Positions 1 through 6,883 of a DNA stretch of 28,940 bases are shown piece by piece. A program made the translations under genes and the position numbers. The notes under the pieces are model-generated. The model did no database searches and was not told the DNA's origin. It worked only from the letters and a program-made list of their open reading frames with translations. Positions within the stretch are counted from its first letter, which is position 1. Every line of letters starts with the position of its first letter. The stretch comes from a virus, in the IMG/VR virus record IMGVR_UViG_3300031801_000012, positions 1 to 28,940 of that record. One strand, given 5' to 3'.

Positions 1-81
1 GTTGGCTTTTTCAATTACCATTCGGTGCTCTCCTATGCTATCCACAGCCCGGCGTGGGCGTTTCCAGTTTTCATCGGGATG

Positions 82-111
82 CCTGCAGGTGGTCGCTACT
101 GCACCTGCAGG
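82..111. repeat. 10-bp inverted repeat (stem-loop)
   Basis: CCTGCAGGTG at 82-91 is perfectly complementary to CACCTGCAGG at 102-111, with a 10-base loop. CGGG at 75-78 and CCCG at 117-120 could extend the stem after a short internal loop. There is no T-run after it on either strand, so it is not a typical intrinsic terminator. It is the strongest element in the non-coding leader. Confidence 0.6.
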
Positions 112-177
112 GATTGCCCGATTTACTTGCTGGTCGTCTCCACGCTTACTGCTTCAACCTCACGCGCCTGTCACGTG

Positions 178-211
178 GCCCACTGTGGGCAGTTCGCTTG
201 CACTGTGCAAG
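178..211. repeat. Twin dyads with a shared ACTGT centre
   Basis: GCCCACTGTGGGC (178-190) and CTTGCACTGTGCAAG (197-211) are two nearly perfect palindromes that share the core CACTGTG, and their centres (184 and 204) are exactly 20 bp apart. Read as DNA they resemble two operator sites on one face of the helix. Read as RNA they form two stem-loops with the same ACUGU pentaloop and stems of 4 and 5 bp. A CACGTG palindrome lies just upstream at 172-177. No function is known. Confidence 0.5.
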
Positions 212-521
212 GGATTAACTGGTCTTCCTTCGACACCCTTACCTTACCATATCATCGACCATATCACCACCCAGACTAGAGGCCAAATCCAAACTTTCTT
301 GGTGGTCTCATACGGCTCCACGGGCACGCGCCAGCCCCTAGGGGGGCCCCCTCTAGCTACGGCCCTGCTGGGAGTCCCTGCTCGCCCCCCCTTCCTTCCT
401 CTCGGACGGATGACCCCCTACCCCCATTTCGAAAAAAAATTTGGGACTCCTTTTCCTAGTTGAAAAAATTGGGCATTCCCCCTATCATGACTACCGCCCT
501 GATAACTCCAAAGGAGATACC

Positions 522-854
522 ATGACTGACCAGACCCCTGAAAAACCTGAAGAAGACTTCCCGCCTGAGTTCAAGAAAAACCCGGATGGTAGCTTCAGTT
601 TTGGGACTGAAGAGTACAAGGAAGGACTTAACGAGGGAGCAAAGAGGGATGAAGAAGAGAAGACTAAAGTTGACGCAGAAGAAATGCGGGTTGCTTTAGA
701 AGAGCTTAGAGAAATGAAAAAGATGATGGATACCTTACCTAATCATCTAGAAATGATGGGAAAGTTGTTGGATACGGTTAAATCAGCTTCCCTGATCTCA
801 GAGTTAGAAGATGCTGTCGCCCTGTTTGAGAAATTAGAGAGCAAGTGGGAATAG
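522..854 (+). CDS. Acidic helical protein of unknown function
   Basis: I do not recognise this 110-residue protein. The start at 522 is chosen because AAAGGAG ends about six bases upstream; an in-frame ATG at 441 has no such site and would translate through non-coding-like sequence. The protein is highly charged and rich in Glu and Lys. An N-terminal acidic stretch (EKPEEDFPPEFKKNPDGSFS) is followed by a long predicted helix with heptad-like hydrophobic spacing (EELREMKKMMDTLPNHLEMM), so a coiled coil is likely. It is the first gene of the plus-strand block that leads to the terminase. Small helical proteins ahead of a large terminase are sometimes the small subunit, but no DNA-binding motif is visible, so that is only a possibility. 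Confidence 0.75.
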   Translation: MTDQTPEKPEEDFPPEFKKNPDGSFSFGTEEYKEGLNEGAKRDEEEKTKVDAEEMRVALEELREMKKMMDTLPNHLEMMGKLLDTVKSASLISELEDAVALFEKLESKWE

Positions 855-869
855 ACCTACTTGCATTTT

Positions 870-886
870 CTCTCTAGAATAGAGAG
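870..886. other. Small intergenic hairpin
   Basis: CTCTCTA at 870-876 pairs with TAGAGAG at 880-886 around a GAA loop, just after the stop of the 522-854 gene. GCA (863-865) and TGC (887-889) could pair outside it across a bulge. There is no following T-run, so it is at most a weak terminator or an mRNA-processing hairpin. The rest of this AT-rich gap has two copies of ACTAGTAT and a repeated upstream element at 945-975. Confidence 0.35.
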
Positions 887-944
887 TGCAGAAGTCTATT
901 ACATAAGAATTACTAGTATCCTTAGTAATAACTAGTATTAGTTA

Positions 945-975
945 TAGGTTTCAATTTCCAGATTTTAATTAGGAG
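945..975 (+). promoter_or_regulatory. 31-bp repeated upstream element, copy A
   Basis: This AT-rich element ends in the ribosome binding site (AGGAG, 971-975) of the gene at 983. It matches 28 of 31 bases with 15045-15075, which lies at the start of another gene; both contain TCAATTTCC and GATTTTAATTA one base apart. A looser relative sits at 27631. Repetition in front of genes far apart suggests a phage promoter or a regulator-binding site, but no canonical -35/-10 pair fits it cleanly. The role is inferred from repetition only. Confidence 0.45.
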
Positions 976-982
976 AGTAGCC

Positions 983-1396
983 ATGGCTAAAAAAGCCCCA
1001 TCTACCGCTGCACAGGACACCAAGATCCAACAGGCTCAATTCGATGCCATCTCGACCAAGCTGGAGGGCCTGTCCGAGACCCTTGGTCTAATAAACTCCC
1101 GCCTCTCTGAAGCGGAGATCAACATTGGTCGATGTCTCCCGCGCGAGAGTCTTGTACCCGCAGAGGTTTGGGCTTCTATGGGAAACGAGACAGTGACTAC
1201 CGCAGCCTTACAAGGCGTCATTTCTGGCATCCTTTCCAACACTCCCCTGCACAACCTGAACAAGCCAGCAACGCAGGAAGTCTACGCAGAAATGATTTTC
1301 TCCTTTACGGAGAAGGTTCTGCTACAGTACGGAAAGCAAATGAATCAGATCGTCAAAAACGATAGCCCCGAAGAGGAAACTGAGACCGATGTTTGA
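983..1396 (+). CDS. Hypothetical protein, possible small terminase subunit candidate
   Basis: I do not recognise this 137-residue protein. It starts at ATG 983 behind AGGAGAG. The first 50 residues are a Gln-, Ala- and Ser-rich predicted helix (about residues 12-48) with coiled-coil-like spacing. The middle is mixed, and the end is acidic (SPEEETETD). Its stop overlaps the next gene by 8 bases, so the two are probably translationally coupled. Position ahead of the terminase and a helical build are compatible with a small terminase subunit or a virion accessory protein, but no helix-turn-helix is evident and neither assignment is supported by a motif. Confidence 0.75.
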   Translation: MAKKAPSTAAQDTKIQQAQFDAISTKLEGLSETLGLINSRLSEAEINIGRCLPRESLVPAEVWASMGNETVTTAALQGVISGILSNTPLHNLNKPATQEVYAEMIFSFTEKVLLQYGKQMNQIVKNDSPEEETETDV

Positions 1397-1613
1397 TAAA
1401 ATCAAGGCCCGACTAGGCGACTGGTGGAAGTCTTCTTCATCCAAGAGGCTTCAGGCAGCAGTCATCACTGCGATCTTCACCACCGTCGCAACCAACTCCG
1501 GTTTCATCACAGAGCAGCAGGCTCTCTATATAAGCGGGCTTATTATTGCGGTCGTGATCGGTGACTCCTTCAGACCAATTAACCCTGAGAAGGTAAATGG
1601 TAATGGCTCGTAG
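1389..1613 (+). CDS. Small membrane protein, holin-like candidate
   Basis: This 74-residue protein has a basic, Trp-containing N-terminus (about residues 1-20), a first hydrophobic stretch (AAVITAIFTTVATNSG) and a second (ALYISGLIIAVVIGDSF) with a short polar turn between them. It ends in a Pro/Asn-rich polar tail. Two membrane spans, small size and a position in a phage operon suit a holin, but many small phage membrane proteins look the same. No endolysin is visible in the window, which weakens the lysis assignment. It overlaps the upstream gene by 8 bases and the downstream gene by 17. Confidence 0.7.
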   Translation: MFDKIKARLGDWWKSSSSKRLQAAVITAIFTTVATNSGFITEQQALYISGLIIAVVIGDSFRPINPEKVNGNGS

Positions 1614-1878
1614 AAGACGAGATCGAGAGATCCCCGAGGACGATGGTTCGGATCGTCAGGACGATAAGGATGATCGTCGTGAGGATAAACACGACTACAA
1701 GCTGCACAAGATCGATGCCAAAAGTCAGAAGGCAATTTCGACCGCAATGAAACGCGACTCGCTTTCTCGACTTATCAAATGGTTCTTAATAGCCATAGGA
1801 GTCTTCTATGCCCTCTCCAAGTTCGGAGGATTTAACTTGGGCGGGATTATCGACAAGGTAAAAGGAATAATGCCATGA
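1597..1878 (+). CDS. Single-span membrane protein with a highly charged N-terminus
   Basis: About 93 residues. The first 50 are almost entirely charged (runs of Arg, Asp, Lys and His, such as DDKDDRREDKHD). One hydrophobic segment follows near residues 62-77 (IKWFLIAIGVFYALSKF), then a short Gly-rich amphipathic tail. GAGAAGG lies upstream of both ATG 1597 and ATG 1603, and the second start (MARRRR) is an equal alternative. The layout resembles a membrane-anchored accessory to the preceding holin-like protein. A lysis role is possible but unproven. Its stop forms an ATGA overlap with the next gene. Confidence 0.7.
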   Translation: MVMARRRRDREIPEDDGSDRQDDKDDRREDKHDYKLHKIDAKSQKAISTAMKRDSLSRLIKWFLIAIGVFYALSKFGGFNLGGIIDKVKGIMP

Positions 1879-2081
1879 GACTGCGATTCATCAAACCGCT
1901 TCATAAAGACCGGATGCTGCTCAGAGGCCCCTTCACCGAGGACATGCTGAGAGTTGCCAGCCTGATCATCGACTTGGGGTACAACCCAGCCACCCTCGTC
2001 CAGTTCTGGGCGCATGCCCTTCTCTGGAAGTTGAGAAAGAGGAAAGCTGAAAAAGCCCAAGCTCCCCCAAAGAAGAAGTAA
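1875..2081 (+). CDS. Small basic protein of unknown function
   Basis: This 68-residue protein starts in an ATGA overlap with the preceding gene. It has an amphipathic middle (MLRVASLIIDLGYNPATLVQ), a short hydrophobic patch (FWAHALLWKL) and a strongly basic C-terminus (KRKAEKAQAPPKKK). A peripheral membrane or nucleic-acid-contacting protein is plausible. I recognise no family. The 69-base gap after it contains an imperfect hairpin (CCACTC with GAGTGG) and only an eight-codon open frame. Confidence 0.65.
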   Translation: MRLRFIKPLHKDRMLLRGPFTEDMLRVASLIIDLGYNPATLVQFWAHALLWKLRKRKAEKAQAPPKKK

Positions 2082-2150
2082 TGCGCCACTCCCTCCCCAG
2101 AGAGAGTGGTAAGGAAGGGATGACCGAAGCCTCTGGCGAGGTCTAAGCCA

Positions 2151-2531
2151 ATGAGTAGTGAGCCTGTCTCCCCAGAAATTGAATATCGCCCCCCTCCAGA
2201 GACTTTCTACTGGTACAAGTGCGATGTCATCAGGGTCGTTGACGGAGACTCTGTGTGGCTCGACATCGATCTGGGGTTTGGGATCAGGATGGAGAAGAAC
2301 TGTCGTCTGAGGGGCATTGACGCCCCTGAGATAAGAGGCCCTGAACGTCCCGAGGGCCAACGATCAAAAGCCTACTTGGAGTGGATTCTCTCTGAGGGAG
2401 ACCACCAGCTTTTCGTGAGATCCTTTAAGGACAGGACGGGGAAGTATGGTCGGTATCTTGTAGACTTGTATCAGGATGGCTACTGCATCAACGACATCAT
2501 GGTGGCAGAAGACTATGCTGACAGATACTGA
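2151..2531 (+). CDS. Staphylococcal nuclease (SNase/TNase) family protein
   Basis: This 126-residue protein matches the thermonuclease family, which cleaves DNA and RNA with calcium. The core motifs appear in order: VVDGDSVWLDIDLG, RLRGIDAPE and DRTGKYGRYL. By alignment with the S. aureus enzyme, D33, R52, D57, E60 and R101 correspond to D21, R35, D40, E43 and R87, so the metal and catalytic residues are intact and the enzyme is probably active. No signal peptide is seen, so it should act in the cytoplasm. Phage SNase proteins are often placed near packaging or recombination genes, and here terminase is two genes downstream. Host DNA breakdown or DNA-end processing are possible roles. The 3' end overlaps the next gene. 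Confidence 0.9.
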   Translation: MSSEPVSPEIEYRPPPETFYWYKCDVIRVVDGDSVWLDIDLGFGIRMEKNCRLRGIDAPEIRGPERPEGQRSKAYLEWILSEGDHQLFVRSFKDRTGKYGRYLVDLYQDGYCINDIMVAEDYADRY

Positions 2532-2820
2532 ATACTGGGAACGAAAACGAAAACTTTGGGAAGATCAAGTGGGGCAGGAAAAGCAGTATCCGATTTTTTC
2601 AAACCCGATTCGTCCATCTCATTACACAACAGGATCAATGGAGACTTGGGACGCTATTCATGGTCTGGGTTTAGGGTATCTGGCAGGCAATGTAGTAAAA
2701 TATCTCTGTAGGTATCCTCACAAGGGAGAGAAGAATGTGGATCTTCTCAAGGCCCGAGCCTATTTGGACAAACTAATTCAAGAAGAACTGGGATCTGATG
2801 GGTCTTCTGGACAGGATTAA
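2515..2820 (+). CDS. DUF3310-type (SaV-like) phage protein
   Basis: This 101-residue protein has the DUF3310 pattern: RPSHYTTGSMETWDAI, then LGYLAGNVVKYLCRY, then LLKARAYLDKLIQEE. The family is common in phage genomes and has sometimes been annotated as nucleotide-kinase related, but its function is not established. The start at 2515 is preferred over an in-frame ATG at 2476, because the extra residues read inside the nuclease gene and look unlike protein. Even so it overlaps the nuclease gene by 17 bases and the terminase by 23. The N-terminal helix (TEYWERKRKLWEDQ) is charged. Confidence 0.85.
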   Translation: MLTDTEYWERKRKLWEDQVGQEKQYPIFSNPIRPSHYTTGSMETWDAIHGLGLGYLAGNVVKYLCRYPHKGEKNVDLLKARAYLDKLIQEELGSDGSSGQD

Positions 2821-4306
2821 AGATAGTGATAGTGTCTTCCACGGTCTCAGGCCCAAGTGGACTCCTTACATTCCGCACGATCCCACACCCAAACAACTCG
2901 CGTTTTTAATGCTGCCTCACCGCGAAGCATTCTACGGGGGGGCTGCGGGGGGTGGAAAATCTGACGCCCTGCTGATGGGTGCTCTACAATATGTAGACGT
3001 TCCCGGTTACGCTGCGATGATCTTTCGTAAGACTCTCTCGGATCTGAAACAACCCGGAGCTTTGTTGGATCGTGCTCACAGTTGGCTGATGAACACACCC
3101 GCCCACTGGAATGCGGGAGAACACACCTACTACTTCCCCACCTATGACGAGAAGGGAAACCCAGCAGAACCCGCTAAGATGACTTTCGGGTACATTGGAC
3201 AAACCGATGCTTACACTCGCTATCAGGGTATTGAGCTACAGTATTGTGCATTCGATGAATTAACACAGCACTGGGAAGATGACTACCTTTACCTTTTCTC
3301 TCGTATTCGACGAAATCGCTGCCCAACTCACGGCAGTGACGCAGACCCCGATTGTTCCGATTGTGATCGACGTTCATCCATCCCAATCCGAATGCGGGCA
3401 GCATCGAATCCCGGTGGTGTGGGACATAGCTGGGTTCAAGAGCGATTTGATATTGGGCCAGCCCCAGATCCAGACAATCCCGGTAAGGAGAGATTCGTTG
3501 GAAGGCATCCAGATCGTCCTTACATTCCCGCTTACATTCGAGACAACCCTTACCTCGATCAAGAAGAGTATTACATTGGACTCGACCAACTCGACCCAGT
3601 CACGAGAGAGCAGCTAAAGGCAGGTGACTGGGGGATCAGTGCTGACTCCCGATTCAGGAAAGCATGGGCGCAGTATTACAGTGTCAGGGGGATGCATTAC
3701 TGTCTTGGCAAGGGCGGGAAGGGGGCTGTTCACACGAAGGATGAACTTCAACGAGTCTTCTGCACCGTTGATCCCGCAGCTTCCGCGAGGGAAGGCCCCG
3801 GAGACAAAGATATCTGGCGTAAGCAGCCCAGTTACACCGTCATCTCCACATGGGGTCTGACGCAGGACTACAACCTGCTCTGGCTGGACATGCGCAGGTT
3901 CCGTAAAGAGATCCCCGACATTCTTGCAGAAGTCCGCAAGGTCTACAGGACATGGCAACCGCAGTATTTCATTGTCGAAGCTACGGGTCTGGGTAAGGGG
4001 GCCTACCAGATGCTTGCCAAGTGTGGGCTTCCTGTAAAAGCAGTCCACCCGCATTACGATAAACTCGTCCGAGCAACTGATGCCATGAACCGGATGGAGC
4101 AGGGGCGTATCTGGCTCCCTGAAACCGCAGGCTGGCTGCATGACTGTGAGAAGGAACTGTTTACATGGACAGCCCACCCGCATCAGAGTGACGACATCAT
4201 CGACACCCTTTCCTATGCAGCCTTGGACATCTCGTGGGAAGCTTCCCATGATGAGAGGTCATTTGCGGAAATCTACACTGACGATCTCCCCGGCATCATC
4301 ATGTAG
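2798..4306 (+). CDS. terL: Terminase large subunit
   Basis: This 502-residue protein has the full large-terminase architecture. The ATPase domain has Walker A GGAAGGGKS (residues 47-55), Walker B YCAFDE (149-154, with D153 and E154) and the coupling motif ASNPGG (202-207). The C-terminal RNase H-like nuclease has its acidic residues in TVDPA, IVEATG and SDDIIDTLSYA. It pumps DNA into the procapsid through the portal and cuts it. An insertion between Walker B and the coupling motif carries C175, H178, C186 and C189 (CxxH...CxxC), a possible zinc knuckle. No small subunit was identified next to it. Its last 48 bases overlap a convergent minus-strand gene. Confidence 0.97.
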   Translation: MGLLDRIKDSDSVFHGLRPKWTPYIPHDPTPKQLAFLMLPHREAFYGGAAGGGKSDALLMGALQYVDVPGYAAMIFRKTLSDLKQPGALLDRAHSWLMNTPAHWNAGEHTYYFPTYDEKGNPAEPAKMTFGYIGQTDAYTRYQGIELQYCAFDELTQHWEDDYLYLFSRIRRNRCPTHGSDADPDCSDCDRRSSIPIRMRAASNPGGVGHSWVQERFDIGPAPDPDNPGKERFVGRHPDRPYIPAYIRDNPYLDQEEYYIGLDQLDPVTREQLKAGDWGISADSRFRKAWAQYYSVRGMHYCLGKGGKGAVHTKDELQRVFCTVDPAASAREGPGDKDIWRKQPSYTVISTWGLTQDYNLLWLDMRRFRKEIPDILAEVRKVYRTWQPQYFIVEATGLGKGAYQMLAKCGLPVKAVHPHYDKLVRATDAMNRMEQGRIWLPETAGWLHDCEKELFTWTAHPHQSDDIIDTLSYAALDISWEASHDERSFAEIYTDDLPGIIM

Positions 4307-4555
4307 TGTGAACAACCTGTAGTCCTGCGGGTTGATCAGCGGGCCAGTTGTCGGAGGTTGCTGGCGCAGCAGGGCCTTCTCCATCGACTGAAGCCAGTTG
4401 TACCAGACATAGGATTTCCAGAGCAGCATTCCAAAGTAGAGTGCTCCAACCATGAAGAAGACGATGCCCATTCGATAGAACCAGCCTTGGCAGCGTCGGA
4501 GAGGATCTTTGTTGTTTGTGTACCAATTCATTTTATTTTGCCCGTGTGATTTCAT
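4259..4555 (-). CDS. Small single-span membrane protein
   Basis: About 98 residues. A basic N-terminus (KDPLRRCQGWFYR) is followed by one hydrophobic segment (MGIVFFMVGALYFGMLLW), an aromatic stretch (YVWYNWLQ) and a soluble tail of about 45 residues. The start at 4555 is chosen because GAGG lies about 9 bases upstream; ATG 4564 sits directly against that site, and ATG 4531 has none. With this start it overlaps the metallophosphoesterase gene by 23 bases, so coupling is likely. Its 3' end runs 48 bases into the terminase gene on the opposite strand with no visible terminator between them. I recognise no family; topology suggests an inner-membrane protein. Confidence 0.65.
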   Translation of the reverse strand: MKSHGQNKMNWYTNNKDPLRRCQGWFYRMGIVFFMVGALYFGMLLWKSYVWYNWLQSMEKALLRQQPPTTGPLINPQDYRLFTLHDDAGEIVSVDFRK

Positions 4556-5441
4556 AACTGACATACCTCGATACTGACGAGGTTTTGTTAGTTACAAAAA
4601 ACAGGCGAAGCCAGTATGCGCCAATGGGCTTGGGGGGCGCACCCCGTTCCACATGCCAGCCCTCGAAGCCTTCCTTGTACTCTTCCTTGTATGTCGGAAG
4701 GCAAACGTGGGTTTGCTCGTCGTGGTAAGTACCGTTCTTTCCTAAACGCAATCTTACCAGATCGAGTTTCCACGACTCATGGATATGACCACTGATGACA
4801 ATCTGGGGGTCTGGAAGATACACAGCCCTCCGATTTGTCTGGATGACCCCTTTCGTTACCGGCCCACCTCCACCTGCTCCATGCGAATAATGCAAAATCA
4901 GGGATCGACCCACTGACCGACTTACACCATTCCTTTCCTCTTTCGCATGGAATCGGACAAAACCGGAATAGCCTCCGTTGTAGACTGTCTCCCCCGTCTT
5001 GTATTTCATCGTTGCGCAAAAACGCTCGATGAGGTCGGTCTCGTGCCTCTTCAGAATCCCAGCCTCGTGATTTCCCCGCCCGATCAGAATTAGATTCTCT
5101 GCGTAAGGCGCAAAGAAATCTGAGGCAGTGGAAACCAGAGCATCCAAGTATTCGGGGCAGTTGTGCTCTTCCCGCACATCCCCTTTCATCGATCTGGGAT
5201 CGTATTTTCCCTGCATGGCGCAGAACCAGTCGCCTGCGTCAATGATACCGGCTCCCCGCTTTTTCGCCTCGTCGAGATGCTCCTTTTGAAGCTCCCAATT
5301 GCTCTTGGGATTATCCCAGTGTCGATCAGAGGTAAGAAGAAACCACTGCTCCCACTGAGAGAGTCTGCCTTTTGGCGTGCAGTTTACATTGAATACATTT
5401 TTACTTAGTTTTTTGACATTGTAATTAAGTTTGCTTCCCAA
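4533..5441 (-). CDS. Calcineurin-like metallophosphoesterase
   Basis: This 302-residue protein shows the ordered metal-binding motifs of the metallophosphoesterase superfamily: DRH (D39, H41), GDW (D71), GRGNHE (N124, H125), a histidine pair near HYSHG (H184, H187) and SGHIHE (H219, H221). All expected dinuclear-metal ligands are present, so it is likely an active phosphoesterase. The substrate is not predictable; DNA, nucleotides or phosphoproteins are all possible. It lacks the extra domains of Mre11/SbcD. The start is a TTG at 5441 behind AAGGGG; the first internal ATG would remove the D-x-H motif. It lies 19 bases after the large virion-like gene on the same strand. Confidence 0.92.
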   Translation of the reverse strand: MGSKLNYNVKKLSKNVFNVNCTPKGRLSQWEQWFLLTSDRHWDNPKSNWELQKEHLDEAKKRGAGIIDAGDWFCAMQGKYDPRSMKGDVREEHNCPEYLDALVSTASDFFAPYAENLILIGRGNHEAGILKRHETDLIERFCATMKYKTGETVYNGGYSGFVRFHAKEERNGVSRSVGRSLILHYSHGAGGGGPVTKGVIQTNRRAVYLPDPQIVISGHIHESWKLDLVRLRLGKNGTYHDEQTHVCLPTYKEEYKEGFEGWHVERGAPPKPIGAYWLRLFFVTNKTSSVSRYVSYEITRAK

Positions 5442-5460
5442 CTTCAGCCCCTTTAGTTGA

Positions 5461-6828
5461 TTAATCGGACGCTAACGAGTCTGCAATGAATGGGCTTGCG
5501 TCGGAGGGTAGTTGCATTCTAAAGCCTTTACGGAACATCGTCTGAAATTTTCCAGCATCATCATTTGCAACGGTGAAAGTTGCTCGGTCGTTGAATAGGG
5601 TCTTGGCTGACCCGTCGATGACGTTGGCATGAACCCCGCCATGATAGAACACGGGGCCAAACTGCATGTGGTCTATAAGTACCGTTTTTGCATTTGTAAG
5701 AGCAGGAGTTATTGTGATTGATAGTTTAAAGTCATCAGGAATCACTGTGGGCATGTTAATGAAGAAGAATTCAACGCCATAGGCTGTTTGAGCAGCAAGG
5801 GCGGTAGCATCCATTGAAATTTTCTCACTGGAACTGGCGGTGTACCCCGTCCCAGTAAATTTAATTTCCAAAACCCCTGCTGAAATTGTTGACTGCCCCT
5901 TCACATAACAAGCAAGACAATATCGACGATACTGGTGCAAGCTATTTGAACTAATTGCTTGGGTTAACTCAAAAGTAGCACCGGCGGGGGTTCCTACAAG
6001 GCCAAGGGCATACGTTCCTTTGTACGCATCACTACTTCGAGTTGGTGGATGGTCGCTGTCTACCCATGTACCCGGCGCGGATGTACTACTCCAAGTTTCA
6101 AAGTCAAGATTCGAGAGACCATAGTTCGACCCGTACCTTGTCAACGGGTACATGCTCGGGCCAGCCCCCGACCCAACATCGCCAGAAGTGTATCCTGCTG
6201 ATCCAGTATTTCCTCCCCACTCAAAAAGCTCATTTCCTTCACTGACATTAGAGGCGTAATCAGAATCTTTTACGCAGGTGATTCTCATTGTGTCAGCAGT
6301 AGGTGCCAGTTGACTGTCCACTCCGTCTTGATATTTGTGAGCAAGGCCCCCGTTGATAGCAGCTTGGTATCCGTCAAGAACTTTTCCCGTAGCAACTGAA
6401 AACGCATCAGAGTTGGTCAGCACATAAGAGGGGCTTCCAAGAGTTACTGTGCTGGGCAGGATATCTCGCTGACCATCTGCGTGCTCTTTCATATCTCGGT
6501 AGAGTTCGAGGTATGTTCCCTCCCACCCCGAGGTAGTGACGAAGTTGTCTAACACTATTGTTCTGTCGCTCAACAGCCTGCTTATCTTGCCCACAAGCTG
6601 GGCAATCCAACTGACTACTTGGTACTTGTATGAATCAAACACAATGGTGTTGTCTGAGTAGGTTTCGATGGGGTAGCTGTCATTGGTAATCTTGTCGAGC
6701 AATTCAGTATTAAGCTCAACTCTGTCTGCTTCCAAGGCGGTGACGATGGCCTCGAAATCATTTATTCGTTCGACATATTCCCCGATAACTTCAAACAGGG
6801 TGGTATACTGAGCAGATGAAAGACCCAT
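5461..6828 (-). CDS. Probable virion protein with a carbohydrate-binding-like domain
   Basis: This 455-residue protein starts at ATG 6828 behind AGGAAC. Residues 1 to about 130 are mostly helical (such as INDFEAIVTALEADRVELN). Residues from about 240 to 400 look like a CBM4/9-type beta-sandwich: LDFETWSS..PGTWV, then YALGLVG, then a strand-rich segment ending in TVLIDHMQFGPV. Such domains occur in phage tail and receptor-binding proteins, where they bind glycans, so a virion or host-recognition role is likely. The C-terminal 50 residues are separate from this domain. It is the first gene of the minus-strand cassette, so it is expressed apart from the main virion operon. Binding specificity is unknown. 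Confidence 0.75.
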   Translation of the reverse strand: MGLSSAQYTTLFEVIGEYVERINDFEAIVTALEADRVELNTELLDKITNDSYPIETYSDNTIVFDSYKYQVVSWIAQLVGKISRLLSDRTIVLDNFVTTSGWEGTYLELYRDMKEHADGQRDILPSTVTLGSPSYVLTNSDAFSVATGKVLDGYQAAINGGLAHKYQDGVDSQLAPTADTMRITCVKDSDYASNVSEGNELFEWGGNTGSAGYTSGDVGSGAGPSMYPLTRYGSNYGLSNLDFETWSSTSAPGTWVDSDHPPTRSSDAYKGTYALGLVGTPAGATFELTQAISSNSLHQYRRYCLACYVKGQSTISAGVLEIKFTGTGYTASSSEKISMDATALAAQTAYGVEFFFINMPTVIPDDFKLSITITPALTNAKTVLIDHMQFGPVFYHGGVHANVIDGSAKTLFNDRATFTVANDDAGKFQTMFRKGFRMQLPSDASPFIADSLASD

Positions 6829-6853
6829 TGTTTTGTTCCTATGTTGACTTTAC

Positions 6854-6883
6854 TTGACACAAAAGCCTGTAAAAAATTATTCT
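6854..6883 (+). promoter_or_regulatory. Candidate sigma70-type promoter
   Basis: TTGACA at 6854-6859 is followed after 18 bases by TATTCT at 6878-6883. The -35 is a full consensus match, and transcription would start near 6890, upstream of the 6908 gene and so of the whole head operon. It lies in the only gap between divergent genes at the start of that operon. A second TTGACT at 6844 gives an alternative -35. Confidence 0.5.

Larger units (their letters stand above)
1..521. other. C-rich, palindrome-rich non-coding stretch at the window edge
   Basis: No convincing gene lies here. The plus strand is strongly C-rich and low in G, unlike the coding strand of the genes that follow, and it contains several dyads: 82-111, 178-190, 197-211, the 10-bp palindrome CCCCTAGGGG at 335-344, a G6C5 block at 341-351, and GGAGTCCC at 371-378 complementary to GGGACTCC at 443-450. 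An open frame crosses 2-463, but its predicted protein is rich in Pro, Ser, Leu and Arg with no recognisable fold, and it has no ribosome binding site. The stretch could hold a structured RNA (perhaps on the minus strand, where it would be purine-rich), a regulatory or replication region, or a packaging end. It may continue beyond the window. Confidence 0.5.

Noticed and set aside
2-463. 153-codon open frame at the left edge
   Set aside because: No ribosome site, a first codon of TTG and a Pro/Ser/Arg-rich product without recognisable structure; it crosses several palindromes and G/C runs.
441-521. Longer N-terminus for the 522 gene
   Set aside because: ATG 522 has a strong ribosome site at the right distance, whereas ATG 441 has none.
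3614-4249. 211-codon frame antisense to the terminase gene
   Set aside because: Lies entirely opposite a well-supported nuclease domain; the translation has no family features. It is a shadow frame.
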